Shown: positions 35,784-43,844, counted from the first letter of the stretch. The stretch is DNA of 64,000 nucleotides from Massilia sp. Root418 (GCF_001425265.1 NZ_LMEC01000022.1:343966-407965), one strand, 5' to 3'. Numbers and translations are program-made. Notes: a model not told the origin generated them from the letters alone.

Positions 35784-35799
35784 TGTCCGCATGCGGACA
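35784..35799. promoter_or_regulatory. Upstream activator palindrome 1
   Basis: TGTCCGCATGCGGACA is a perfect 16-base palindrome, about 60 bases upstream of the -24 element of the efflux promoter, a normal distance for a sigma-54 enhancer site. Its outer TGTCCG/CGGACA halves are identical to those of the second palindrome. Confidence 0.75.
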
Positions 35800-35807
35800 G
35801 GGGCCGG

Positions 35808-35823
35808 TGTCCGGATCCGGACA
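35808..35823. promoter_or_regulatory. Upstream activator palindrome 2
   Basis: TGTCCGGATCCGGACA, a perfect palindrome differing from the first only in the central four bases. The centres are 24 bases apart, a little over two helical turns, suiting cooperative dimers of the response regulator. It also lies 63 bases before the regulator's own start, so autoregulation is possible. Confidence 0.75.
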
Positions 35824-35885
35824 GTGCGAAAAAACCGGGGAAACCCATGCTCCGCAAGGCGATCCGTGCTGCTAGAATGCGCCAC

Positions 35886-37358
35886 ATGGCCCCCAGCACC
35901 GCACACATCCTGATCCTCGACGACGACACCGACGTGGCCTGCGCCGCGCAGATGCTGCTGCGGCGCCGCTACGGCACCATCGCGACATTGAACGACCCCG
36001 CGCAGCTGCCCGCCTATCTGGCGCGCAGCACGCCCGACGTGGTCCTGCTTGACTTCAACTTCACTCCCGGCCGCATCGACGGCGCGGAAGGCCTGGCCCT
36101 GCTGGACGTGCTGCGCGGTGAACGCTGCGCGGTCATTGCGCTGACGGCGTATGCGGACGTGCCGCTGGCAGTGGAGGCGCTCAAGCGCGGCGCGTGCGAC
36201 TTCATCACCAAGCCATGGGACAACGCGCGCCTGGTGGCGGCGGTCGATGCTGCGCTGGCGCGCCGTGCCGCCGAGGTGCCGGCCCGGCCCGCAGCAGCAG
36301 TAGCCGCGTCGTCCGGCAGTGGCGGCGCCACGGCCGCGCTGATGGGCGATTCGCCCGCCATGCGCAGCGTGAAGGCAATGATCGCCAGCGTCGGCCCAAC
36401 CGGCGCCAACGTGATGGTGCTGGGCGAAAACGGCGTGGGCAAGGAACTGGTGGCGCGCGCCATCCACCTGGCTTCGCAGCGCGCCGCCGGCACCTTTCTC
36501 GCGGTGGACATGGGCGCGCTGCCCGAGTCCACCTTCGAGAGCGAATTGTTCGGCCACCGCAAAGGCTCCTTCACCGATGCCAAGGCCGACCGCGCAGGGC
36601 GCTTCCAGGCCGCGCGCGGCGGCTCGCTGTTCCTCGACGAAATCGGCAACATGCCGCTGGCGGCGCAGGCCAAGCTGCTCACGGTGCTGGAGCGCCGCGA
36701 GGTGACGCCTATCGGCGCCGATAAGCCGGAGCCCATCGACGTGCGCATCATCAGCGCCACCAACCTGGATGAAGTGCGCCTGTTCGACCCGAATGAATTC
36801 CGCCCCGACCTGCTGTTCCGGCTCAACACCATCGTCATCCGCGTGCCGCCGCTGCGTGAACGGCGCGAGGACATTCCCGGCCTGCTGCGCCACTACCTGG
36901 ACGCTTATGAACGCCAGTACCAGCGCCCTGCGCGTGCCGTAGCGGGCGGCGCGCTGGCCTGGCTGGAGGCGCACCCCTGGCCCGGCAACGTGCGCGCGCT
37001 GCGCCACGCCTGCGAACGCGCCGTGATCCTCGGCAGTGGCAGCGAGTATGAGGCCGACGACTTCGGCCTGACCCTGCCGGCGGGCGCCCATCCGCCCGTC
37101 GCCGCTGGCGTATCCGCCATCCCCGGCGCGGCATATTCCGGCGTCGGCTCCGCCTCTGGCCGTACCGGCGCGTCCGCCAACGCGGGTGCGGCCCTTGCCG
37201 CCGACGCGGCAGGCGACGACCTCACCCTGAACACACTGGAACGCGACGCCATCGCCACAGCCCTGGCCGCTGCCAACGGCAACATCAGCCGCACCGCGCG
37301 CATGCTGGGCGTCAGCCGCGCAGCGCTGTACCGCAAGCTGGGCAAGCATGGCATCTGA
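35886..37358 (+). CDS. Sigma-54-type response regulator of the efflux operon
   Basis: A 490-residue NtrC-like regulator. The receiver domain (ILILDDDTDV; phosphoacceptor Asp56 in VVLLDFNF; ALTAYADVPLAVEALKRGA) is followed by an AAA+ domain with Walker A GENGVGKE (about 180-187), Walker B GGSLFLDEIGN and the R-finger region. The sigma-54 contact loop reads GSFTDA at 227-232 instead of GAFTGA. A long Ala/Gly-rich linker leads to a Fis-type helix-turn-helix (ALAAANGNISRTARMLGVSR). The ATG at 35886 begins the receiver. It is divergent from the efflux operon and overlaps the histidine-kinase gene by 11 bases. Confidence 0.92.
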   Translation: MAPSTAHILILDDDTDVACAAQMLLRRRYGTIATLNDPAQLPAYLARSTPDVVLLDFNFTPGRIDGAEGLALLDVLRGERCAVIALTAYADVPLAVEALKRGACDFITKPWDNARLVAAVDAALARRAAEVPARPAAAVAASSGSGGATAALMGDSPAMRSVKAMIASVGPTGANVMVLGENGVGKELVARAIHLASQRAAGTFLAVDMGALPESTFESELFGHRKGSFTDAKADRAGRFQAARGGSLFLDEIGNMPLAAQAKLLTVLERREVTPIGADKPEPIDVRIISATNLDEVRLFDPNEFRPDLLFRLNTIVIRVPPLRERREDIPGLLRHYLDAYERQYQRPARAVAGGALAWLEAHPWPGNVRALRHACERAVILGSGSEYEADDFGLTLPAGAHPPVAAGVSAIPGAAYSGVGSASGRTGASANAGAALAADAAGDDLTLNTLERDAIATALAAANGNISRTARMLGVSRAALYRKLGKHGI

Positions 37359-38742
37359 GCTGCCCGGCATCGAGGCTGACACGGATGCGCACACGGGCGC
37401 GGACGTGGACGTGGGCGTGAGCGTGAGCGTGGGCACGGGTACGGGTACAGGCACAGGCACTGGCACGGGCACGGGCGCGAACGCAGCCACCACAGCCTGC
37501 CATGCCGCCGCCTACGCCTGCATGGCCGCACTCACCGCCCTGGGCTACGCCGCCGCGCACTACGCCGGCTCGCCCCGGCTGCAAGTGCTGTGCGCGATTG
37601 GCGCCATCCTTCCCGCCTGGCTGCTGCATCGCCGCCTCTCCCGCGCCGCAGGCAGCAAGGCCGGCGGCACGGCGTACGCCGCGCACGCCGCCTTCGCATC
37701 AGGCCAGCCGTTGGGCCTGACCCCGGACCGGCGCGCGCTGCTGAATGCCGCGCAAGCCCTTGAAGCGCGCCTGGAACACGCGCCCATCGCGCTGTTTTCA
37801 ATCGAGCACCTGGCCGGCCCGGGGGCGCTCACGCCGCTCAACGCCAGCGCGCGCCGCCTGCTGGCGCCCGGCCGCGCCAGCGATCCGGCGCAGCTAGCGC
37901 AGCTGCTGGCGGCGCAGGCGGTTGAGCGCCGCGACCTGGTGAGCTTCGAAACGGAACGCGGCACCGAGCGCGCGCTGGCTTCCGTCACCGCGCTCACGGT
38001 GCAGGGCGCGGGCCAGCGCCTGGCCGCGCTGATGCCGGTCGAGAGCGAGCTGGAAGCCGAAGCGATGAATGCATGGCGCCAGCTGGTCCAGGTGCTTACC
38101 CACGAGATCATGAATTCGCTCACGCCGGTGGCCTCGCTGTCGCGCACCGCCTGCGACCTGCTGGAGGAAGCCCGGGCCGATCTGGCGCCCGACGTCAGCA
38201 GCGACCTGGGCACCGCGCTGGACGCCATCGCGCGCCGCGCCGCCAGCCTGGTGGAATTCGTGGCCAGCTACCGCAGCCTGTCCAGCGTGCCGCAGGCGCA
38301 GCCCGAGCGTGTGCACGTGGGCGAGCTGTTTGCCCGCCTGTCCATGTTGATGGCCCCGCAGTGGCTGGCGCGCGGCGGCCGCGCCGAGTTCTCGGTGGAG
38401 CCGGCCTCGCTGGACGTGATGGTGGACCCCGGCCAGCTGGAGCAGGCCCTGATCAATTTGCTCAAGAACGCCGCCGAAGCCACGGCGTCCGTGGCGCAGC
38501 CGCAGCTGCAGGTGAGTGCGCGCCTGAGCCGGGGAGGGCGGCTGCGGATAGAAGTGGCCGACAACGGTCCCGGCGTGCCGCGCGAGTTGGTCGGGCAAGT
38601 GTTCACGCCATTTTTCTCCACCAAGAAGCAGGGCCGAGGCATCGGCCTGGCGATGGTGCGCCACCTGGTGCACGCCAACGGCGGCATGGTGCGCTACGCG
38701 AAGCCGGTGGGTGCCGGCGCGCGCTTCATCATCACGTTCTAG
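37348..38742 (+). CDS. Membrane-bound sensor histidine kinase of the efflux system
   Basis: A 464-residue kinase. After a Gly-Thr repeat it has two membrane helices (about residues 52-72 and 77-95) with almost no periplasmic loop, then a PAS-like region, then the H-box QVLTHEIMNSLTPVASLSRT with His252. The ATPase domain shows LINLLKNAAEA (N box), EVADNGPGVP (G1) and GRGIGLAMVRHLV (G2). The absence of a sensory periplasmic domain suggests it senses a signal within the membrane or through the transporter. It is co-transcribed with the regulator, the reading frames overlapping by 11 bases. Confidence 0.9.
   Translation: MASELPGIEADTDAHTGADVDVGVSVSVGTGTGTGTGTGTGTGANAATTACHAAAYACMAALTALGYAAAHYAGSPRLQVLCAIGAILPAWLLHRRLSRAAGSKAGGTAYAAHAAFASGQPLGLTPDRRALLNAAQALEARLEHAPIALFSIEHLAGPGALTPLNASARRLLAPGRASDPAQLAQLLAAQAVERRDLVSFETERGTERALASVTALTVQGAGQRLAALMPVESELEAEAMNAWRQLVQVLTHEIMNSLTPVASLSRTACDLLEEARADLAPDVSSDLGTALDAIARRAASLVEFVASYRSLSSVPQAQPERVHVGELFARLSMLMAPQWLARGGRAEFSVEPASLDVMVDPGQLEQALINLLKNAAEATASVAQPQLQVSARLSRGGRLRIEVADNGPGVPRELVGQVFTPFFSTKKQGRGIGLAMVRHLVHANGGMVRYAKPVGAGARFIITF
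37405..37476. repeat. Hexanucleotide repeat coding (Gly-Thr)n in the kinase
   Basis: From 37405 the sequence consists of six-base units (GTGGAC, GTGGGC, GTGAGC) and from 37432 of GGCACG-like units encoding seven consecutive Gly-Thr pairs (residues 29-42). The units are multiples of three, so slippage would lengthen or shorten the kinase N-terminus without a frameshift. Confidence 0.8.
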
Positions 38743-38749
38743 ACAGTGT

Positions 38750-39202
38750 TTAACGCAGCATGTCGATGTGCATGATGCCGTCTTCGTCGTACGGGTCGCT
38801 CACGCGCGCGAAGCCGAAGCTGCCGTAGAATTTTTCCAGGTAGAGCTGGGCGCCGATGCGGCAGCGGTGGCCGGGGTGTAGCGCTTCGGCGCGGCGCAGG
38901 CCTTGCTCCAGCAATTGGCGGCCGATGCCGCTGCCGCGCGCGGATGCTGCCGTCAATACGCGGCCAAGGGACATTTCAGGGAATTTCACACCCGGCGCGA
39001 TGCAGCGCAGATAGGCTGCGAGCTGGCGTTTGCCGCCGGCGGTGTGCCAGGCCATCAGGTGATGTGCCGCCTGGTCGTAGCCGTCCAGGTCTGAATACAG
39101 GCATTTCTGTTCCAGCACGAAGACCTCTTGCCGCTGGCGCAGCACTTCATACAGGTCTTCGCGTGGAATATCTTCAAACTCAAGCCACTGCCACTCAATC
39201 AT
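38750..39202 (-). CDS. elaA: GNAT family N-acetyltransferase, ElaA type
   Basis: A 150-residue acetyltransferase. MIEWQWLEFEDIPREDLYEV is the ElaA start; RQEVFVLEQKCLYSDLDGYD is its most conserved stretch, and LGRVLTAASARGSGIGRQLLEQGL contains the acetyl-CoA pyrophosphate loop (RGxGIG). Length matches E. coli ElaA (153). The substrate is unknown. The start at 39202 is chosen over 39232 because the family begins there. It converges on the histidine-kinase gene with eight bases between stops. Confidence 0.9.
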   Translation of the reverse strand: MIEWQWLEFEDIPREDLYEVLRQRQEVFVLEQKCLYSDLDGYDQAAHHLMAWHTAGGKRQLAAYLRCIAPGVKFPEMSLGRVLTAASARGSGIGRQLLEQGLRRAEALHPGHRCRIGAQLYLEKFYGSFGFARVSDPYDEDGIMHIDMLR

Positions 39203-39243
39203 GGTTGCCTCGCATGGAAACGAAGCAACCATTGTAAGGGGCT

Positions 39244-39543
39244 TTATTCATAGCGTGGCAGAGTGCCGGCTTTCACTGCCTGGGCCAGTTCGGCGCGCAC
39301 TTCCTGGCGGGTTTTGCCGGCTGCCGGCGCGGTCACGCTGGCGGGGTAGGCTTCACCGTTGAGGATCTGGCCGGCGCGCAGGGCGGCGATGGTTTCCGCT
39401 TTCACTTCGGCGCGGGTGCGGGTCGACACGCTGCTGGCGATATTGCCTTGGTAGCCTTCGCCGCTGTTGACGGGTTCGGCGGCGTAGGCGCTGGAGGTCA
39501 GGGCGATGACGGCGGCGGCGACGGACAGGATGGATGCTTTCAT
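39244..39543 (-). CDS. Exported DUF4148 family protein
   Basis: A 99-residue small periplasmic protein. MKASILSVAAAVIALTSSAYA is a signal peptide, followed by two copies of a short charged helix pattern, STRTRAEVKAETIAALRAGQ and KTRQEVRAELAQAVKAGTL, which defines DUF4148 (common in Burkholderiales). Function unknown; some members respond to stress. AGGAGAAAT lies five bases before the ATG. Its upstream region contains two TAGCACAC octamers that also occur in the ohr promoter. Confidence 0.88.
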   Translation of the reverse strand: MKASILSVAAAVIALTSSAYAAEPVNSGEGYQGNIASSVSTRTRAEVKAETIAALRAGQILNGEAYPASVTAPAAGKTRQEVRAELAQAVKAGTLPRYE

Positions 39544-39650
39544 GGTATTTCTCCTAATGAGTTAAGTTGTGTGCTATTGTTTAGTGTGCTACGTTTTATT
39601 CCAGCTTTTCACGCTGCCGCCACCGCCTTTGCGGTAGCGGCGAACCGGTC

Positions 39651-40076
39651 TTAGACGATGGTCAGGGTCACGTCGATGTTGCCGCGGGTGGCGTTCGAGT
39701 AAGGGCACACGATGTGCGCTGCGGCGACCAGCTTTTCAGCGGTTTCGCGGTCCAGGCCTGGCAGCGAGATCTTCAGTTCCACTTCGATGCCGAAGCCGGT
39801 TTCGATCGCGCCGATACCCACGGTGCCTTCCACCGACACGTCCGCCGGTACGGCGATCTTGTCGCGGCCGCCCACGAATTTCATGGCGCCCAGGAAGCAA
39901 GCCGAGTAACCGGCGGCGAACAGCTGTTCAGGATTGGTGCCGACCGCACCGGCACCGCCCAGTTCTTTCGGGGTGGTCAGTTTCACGTCCAGCACGCCGT
40001 CCGAGGAAACAGCGCGGCCTTCGCGGCCACCGGTTGCTTTAGCGTTTGCGCGGTACAGAACTTGTTTGATCGACAT
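39651..40076 (-). CDS. ohr: Organic hydroperoxide resistance protein Ohr
   Basis: A 141-residue OsmC/Ohr-family peroxidase. The reactive cysteine Cys60 lies in AAGYSACFLGAM and the resolving Cys124 in HIVCPYSNATRGNIDVTL, both canonical for Ohr rather than OsmC. The N-terminus YRANAKATGGREGRAVSSDG is typical. It reduces fatty-acid and other organic hydroperoxides in the cytosol using lipoylated proteins. AAAGGAAAT precedes the ATG. No ohrR gene is adjacent in the window, but repeated motifs upstream look like MarR-type operators. A hairpin at 39617-39640 follows the stop. Confidence 0.95.
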   Translation of the reverse strand: MSIKQVLYRANAKATGGREGRAVSSDGVLDVKLTTPKELGGAGAVGTNPEQLFAAGYSACFLGAMKFVGGRDKIAVPADVSVEGTVGIGAIETGFGIEVELKISLPGLDRETAEKLVAAAHIVCPYSNATRGNIDVTLTIV

Positions 40077-40117
40077 GATGATTTCCTTTGCTGTGGGTTA
40101 AGTTAGGTTGCTATCTA

Positions 40118-40192
40118 TTAAATCGTGTCCTACTTTTTGCACCGTCTCGCTGTGTTTGCAGCGCCGATGTAGTTACTTTATATCGTGTGCTA
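40118..40192 (-). promoter_or_regulatory. Paired candidate operators upstream of ohr
   Basis: The 15-base pattern TTANATCGTGTNCTA occurs at 40118-40132 and 40178-40192, with the second also part of TGCTAT-GGA-ATAGCA. Both are within 120 bases of the ohr start. Direct duplication of an AT-flanked motif before ohr suggests OhrR/MarR-family control, but the regulator is not encoded here. Confidence 0.45.
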
Positions 40193-40283
40193 TGGAATAG
40201 CAAGCGATTTCTTTGCGATTGCTTAAAATATTTTTGCGCCGCACGTCAGGTCGCGGCGCAACCGAGGAGGCTTGGCGGTGCGG

Positions 40284-40922
40284 TCAGGCGCCGGACTGCG
40301 CTGCTGCATCGGCCAGCCACTCGGCATCCTGGGCGTTGGCGGCCACCACGGCTGGACGGTGGGCGATGCGCTCCGCGTACGCTGCGATCAGCGATGACTC
40401 GGGCAGCAGCTTGAAGGCGTTCATCCAGCCCACCGAGGTGCCCCACAGCACATCGGCCGCGCTAAACTGCTCGCCCAGCAGATACGGCCCCTTGGCAAGC
40501 TGGCTGGTGAACAGCGTGAAGATGCTGTCGAAATCGCCGTACGGACACGCCATCTTGTCCACCGCCGGACGCTCCATCCAGCGGTCGATCACGGCCGGCT
40601 CGAAGCAGCTGCCGTACAGGGCCATCCAGCGCAGATAGGGGCCGCGCAAGGGATCGCCGAGCGCCGGCGCCAGCCCGGCTGCAGGAAACAGGTCGGCCAG
40701 GTAAATGTAGATCGCCACCTGCTCGGTGACCACCGCGCCGTCATGCGTGATGGCGGGGACCTTGCCCATCGGATTGGTGGCCAGGTAGGCGGGGGCGCGG
40801 TTTTCGCCCTGCTTCATATTCATGCGGTGCAGTTCAAACGGGGCGTTCAGTTCGCCCAGCAGCGCAAGTACGCCAGTGGAACGTGATTGCGGGCAGTGGT
40901 GCAGCGTGAGTTGGCTTGCCAT
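40284..40922 (-). CDS. Glutathione S-transferase family protein
   Basis: A 212-residue GST. The thioredoxin-like N-domain reads LTLHHCPQSRSTGVLALLGE, with the CPxSR motif holding the catalytic Cys/Ser, cis-Pro motif MGKVPAI and glutathione-binding TEQVAIYIYLAD. The helical C-domain contains GPYLLGEQFSAADVLWGTSV, the conserved N-capping box. It probably conjugates or reduces electrophiles in the cytosol; close relatives are annotated simply as GST. The start at 40922 is the first that gives the correct beta strand. It is divergent from an AraC-type regulator that may control it. Confidence 0.9.
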   Translation of the reverse strand: MASQLTLHHCPQSRSTGVLALLGELNAPFELHRMNMKQGENRAPAYLATNPMGKVPAITHDGAVVTEQVAIYIYLADLFPAAGLAPALGDPLRGPYLRWMALYGSCFEPAVIDRWMERPAVDKMACPYGDFDSIFTLFTSQLAKGPYLLGEQFSAADVLWGTSVGWMNAFKLLPESSLIAAYAERIAHRPAVVAANAQDAEWLADAAAQSGA

Positions 40923-41027
40923 GAGAGTCTCCTGTGGGGGTGGGTAATGTGTAAGCAAGAAGGTAACTTTTGCTATCATCGCTGTCTTGTAAAAACGCGA
41001 ACACGGCGCTCGCCCGCCGCCCAACTC

Positions 41028-41849
41028 ATGACCCACCTTCTCAAGGCAGCTGACCGGTCGCGGGGCGTCGTCAATCCGGCCGCCGCAAAAAAAGCATTCA
41101 GGCTGGAGCGCTATCTGCCCGAGCCGGACCTGGCGTCCGTGATGGAATACTTCTGGCTGCTCGAGTGGAGCTTGCCGGACGGCGCCAGCCACGTGCAGCG
41201 CACCTTGCCGTCACCCTGCATCCACCTGGTGTTCGACCAGGGCCGGACGGCGGTGTTCGGCGTGATGACAGGCTCGTTCGAGTACACGCAGCGCGGCAGG
41301 GGGCGGGTGCTGGGCGTGCGCTTCCGGCCCGGCGCGTTCCGGGGTTTTCTCGGCAAGCCGGTACAGACGATCACCGACCAGAGCTTGCCGCTGTCGGCGC
41401 TGTTCGATTGCGACGACGCGCAGGCGGAGCGCGCCGTGCTGGAAGCGCCGGACGATGCCGCCACGGTGGCCGCCGCCGCCGGCCTGATACGCAGCGCCTT
41501 GCCGCCGCCCGATCCGCAAGTCGCCCGCATCGAAGGCATCCTGGACATCATCAGCGGCTCGCCGGGGCTGACGCGGGTGGAGGAGCTGGCGGAACGCGCC
41601 CAGCTGAGCGTGCGCCGCCTGCAGATACTGTTCAAGGAATACGTGGGCGTCAATCCGAAATGGGTGATCCGCCGCAACCGTCTGTTGGACGCGGCCGACC
41701 AGCTGGCGGGCGGTGTCGAAGTCAACTTGTCCGAGCTGGCGCTGGCACTGGGCTATTACGACCAGGCCCACTTCACGTCGGACTTTGAAAAACTGGTGGG
41801 CAAGCCGCCGGGCGACTACCGCCGCTCCTGCCTGGCGCAGGAAACTTAG
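41028..41849 (+). CDS. AraC-family regulator with DUF6597-type N-terminal domain
   Basis: A 273-residue regulator. The C-terminal 100 residues hold two helix-turn-helices (RVEELAERAQLSVRRLQILF; LSELALALGYYDQAHFTSDF), the second being the AraC signature. The N-terminal part (FRLERYLPEPDLASVMEYFW; LPSPCIHLVFDQGRTAVFGV; VLGVRFRPGAFRGFL) matches the DUF6597 sensor found in many uncharacterised AraC proteins. The ATG at 41028 is used. It is divergent from the GST gene with 105 bases between starts and overlaps no other gene, the DCC gene converging two bases away. Confidence 0.88.
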   Translation: MTHLLKAADRSRGVVNPAAAKKAFRLERYLPEPDLASVMEYFWLLEWSLPDGASHVQRTLPSPCIHLVFDQGRTAVFGVMTGSFEYTQRGRGRVLGVRFRPGAFRGFLGKPVQTITDQSLPLSALFDCDDAQAERAVLEAPDDAATVAAAAGLIRSALPPPDPQVARIEGILDIISGSPGLTRVEELAERAQLSVRRLQILFKEYVGVNPKWVIRRNRLLDAADQLAGGVEVNLSELALALGYYDQAHFTSDFEKLVGKPPGDYRRSCLAQET

Positions 41850-41851
41850 CC

Positions 41852-42268
41852 TCAGCTGCCGGCACCGCCGATCCGACTGCGCCGCATCAGCCTGAGCGTC
41901 AGGTTGCGTCCGCAGCGCAGAACCGGATACAGCAGGCGCGAAAGGGTGCGCGAGCGGAACAGCGCGCCGTTGATGCGGTTGAACAGGCCGGAAGGCGTAC
42001 TCAACAGTGCAAGCAGGTTCACGCAATCGGCGCCGAAATAGATGGTGGCGCCGTACAGCGTCACCATGCCCTGGTTCAAATCGTAGCCCTCGCTGCGCAG
42101 CCGGGCCGCGAGGGCGGGCTTGCCGCGCGCATCCACCAGGTGCACCGTGCCGGCCGACTCGCGCAGGGTGAGCACGCGCACATAGCTGGAGCAGAACGGG
42201 CATTCGCCGTCGTAGACGATCACCAGGCCGTCCGGGTACTCAGCCCGCAAGATCGATTCGGTATTCAT
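41852..42268 (-). CDS. DCC family thiol-disulfide oxidoreductase-like protein (DUF393)
   Basis: A 138-residue protein. LVIVYDGECPFCSSYVRVLT contains the DGxCxxC motif (Cys23, Cys26) defining the DCC family, and VHLVDARGKPALAARLRSEG follows. It is predicted to have a thioredoxin-like fold and to act in redox or cofactor chemistry; no substrate is known. Its start lies inside the 3' end of the upstream membrane-protein gene (29-base overlap), so the two are translationally coupled, an arrangement common for DCC proteins with HTTM-like membrane proteins. Confidence 0.9.
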   Translation of the reverse strand: MNTESILRAEYPDGLVIVYDGECPFCSSYVRVLTLRESAGTVHLVDARGKPALAARLRSEGYDLNQGMVTLYGATIYFGADCVNLLALLSTPSGLFNRINGALFRSRTLSRLLYPVLRCGRNLTLRLMRRSRIGGAGS

Positions 42269-43844
42269 TGCGGTGGACCTTTCGTTTCAGCGTCCCGGTG
42301 TCCGGGGCCAGGCATACGGATTCGATCACCAGGCGGTAGGCGCGCACGCGCCGCATGTCCACGCTGGCGAATGCCTGTTCCACCGACGGCGCGCTCCAGA
42401 AATGGTGCGGGTAGAGACGGTTGGACCAGTGTCCTTCCGGCCCCGCCCGGCCTAGCACCTGCCGATGATACGCCCTGATGAAGGCGGCGACGCCGGCGCC
42501 GTCCCACACGGCTTCAATGGCGGGCGCCGTGCTGGTGAAGTCGCAGCGGTAGGATTGCCGCAGGATGGCGGACGAGAAGGTGCCGCCATTGGTGGCGGTT
42601 GGCAGGTATTCTCCCGGCGGCAGCCCGAAGCTCATATGGGCGATGGGATAGGAGTAGAAGCCGAAGGCGGTGGACGGCATGCGCGCGCTGGTGCCGTCCG
42701 CCAGTTCGACCTCGAAATGCGCCTCGTTGACCGCCAGGCTGTCATACCAGCCCAGCTTCGCCGTGTTGGCGAACAGCGGGGCGAGCGCAATGGCCAGCGC
42801 GCCCGCCGCGCCGGTTTTCCAGTTGAAGGCGCTGCGTGGCAGTTGCGACACCGCCGCGATGATGGCCAGGTTCACCATGAACCAGGTCCAGAAATTGGCG
42901 CCGACCAGCACGAAGATCCCGAGGTGCATCAGGTCGAACAGGGCGAACAGCACCAGCAGCACGCGGCGGCTGGTGAACACCAGCAGCGCCGCCAGCTGGA
43001 TCAGGAACACGCCCACCGCAAACGGCCTGCCCACGAACGCCAGCAGCGCGCTCACTGCGCCGGTGAGCGCGCGCCAGTCACCCCACAGGAGCTGCTTGTT
43101 ATGCAGTGCGATATGGTAGATGTTGCGGTTCTCGTTGTTGAGCGCCCAGTCCAGCAGCCCGCCGTCCAGGCCGCCCTTGGCCAGCGAGGAGTGAAAATAA
43201 TTCGCCGCCTGCATGGCCACGGCGATCAACAGGATGGTCCAGTACGGGGTATCGCCGGCAAGGCCTGTCCGGCCCGGCCAGCAGCGCTTTGCCAGCTCCA
43301 GCGTGGCCAGTGAGAGCGCCAGGTACACCGGCAGCTGGATCAGGGGATACACGTCCAGCATGGTATGGAAGGGAAACCCTGTGATGTAGCCCGCCGCGTG
43401 CTTGATCCAGTAGACGTAGAAGCCGCAGTACAGCAGCCAGGCGGGCCGGCGCATGGCCAGCAGCGCGGCCAGGCCGGCGCTCAGCCACGCCAGGTTCAGG
43501 ATGAACTGGCTCCAGCCCTTGAAATCGTGGGCGGCGGCGGGAATCGCAGGGTAGAGCAGCACGCTGTACAAGCCGCAGGCGATGCCGAGGCCGCGCATGA
43601 GCGTGCGCAGTGCGAGGGGCACGCCATCATAGGTGACGCGCGACGCTGCGGTGCAGGCGGCAATCGCGGCCAGCAGTGCGGGCAGGATGCTAGAGGGATA
43701 CCAGCGCAGCAAGTTCTCGGCCAGCCACCAGGCCTGGAATACGGTCAGGGAGGCCAGGGCAACGCCGGCCGCGGTGATGGCGTCGCCGGCCGGCACAAGG
43801 CGCATCGCGGGCGGCGCTGCCGCGCCAGGCGTAGACGGTTCCAT
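42240..43844 (-). CDS. Polytopic membrane protein paired with DCC protein (HTTM-like)
   Basis: A 534-residue protein. About 380 N-terminal residues form ten or more hydrophobic helices (for example AGVALASLTVFQAWWLAENL, LYSVLLYPAIPAAAHDFKGW, WTILLIAVAMQAANYFHSSL, VFLIQLAALLVFTSRRVLLV), and the last 150 residues are soluble. Histidines in AANYFHSSLAK and NIYHIALHN are placed as in HTTM/vitamin-K-carboxylase-like proteins, but I cannot assign a catalytic family firmly. AAGGAAG precedes the ATG at 43844. Overlap with the DCC gene suggests a membrane redox pair. It is divergent from the B12-controlled operon. Confidence 0.75.
   Translation of the reverse strand: MEPSTPGAAAPPAMRLVPAGDAITAAGVALASLTVFQAWWLAENLLRWYPSSILPALLAAIAACTAASRVTYDGVPLALRTLMRGLGIACGLYSVLLYPAIPAAAHDFKGWSQFILNLAWLSAGLAALLAMRRPAWLLYCGFYVYWIKHAAGYITGFPFHTMLDVYPLIQLPVYLALSLATLELAKRCWPGRTGLAGDTPYWTILLIAVAMQAANYFHSSLAKGGLDGGLLDWALNNENRNIYHIALHNKQLLWGDWRALTGAVSALLAFVGRPFAVGVFLIQLAALLVFTSRRVLLVLFALFDLMHLGIFVLVGANFWTWFMVNLAIIAAVSQLPRSAFNWKTGAAGALAIALAPLFANTAKLGWYDSLAVNEAHFEVELADGTSARMPSTAFGFYSYPIAHMSFGLPPGEYLPTATNGGTFSSAILRQSYRCDFTSTAPAIEAVWDGAGVAAFIRAYHRQVLGRAGPEGHWSNRLYPHHFWSAPSVEQAFASVDMRRVRAYRLVIESVCLAPDTGTLKRKVHRNEYRIDLAG

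Noticed and set aside
35784..35823. Quorum-sensing (LuxR) boxes
   Set aside because: The palindromes fit enhancer sites of the adjacent sigma-54 activator better, and no LuxR or LuxI gene is nearby.
39617..39640. Intrinsic terminator after ohr
   Set aside because: The stem has one mismatch and no T-run follows on the minus strand, so I did not call it a terminator.
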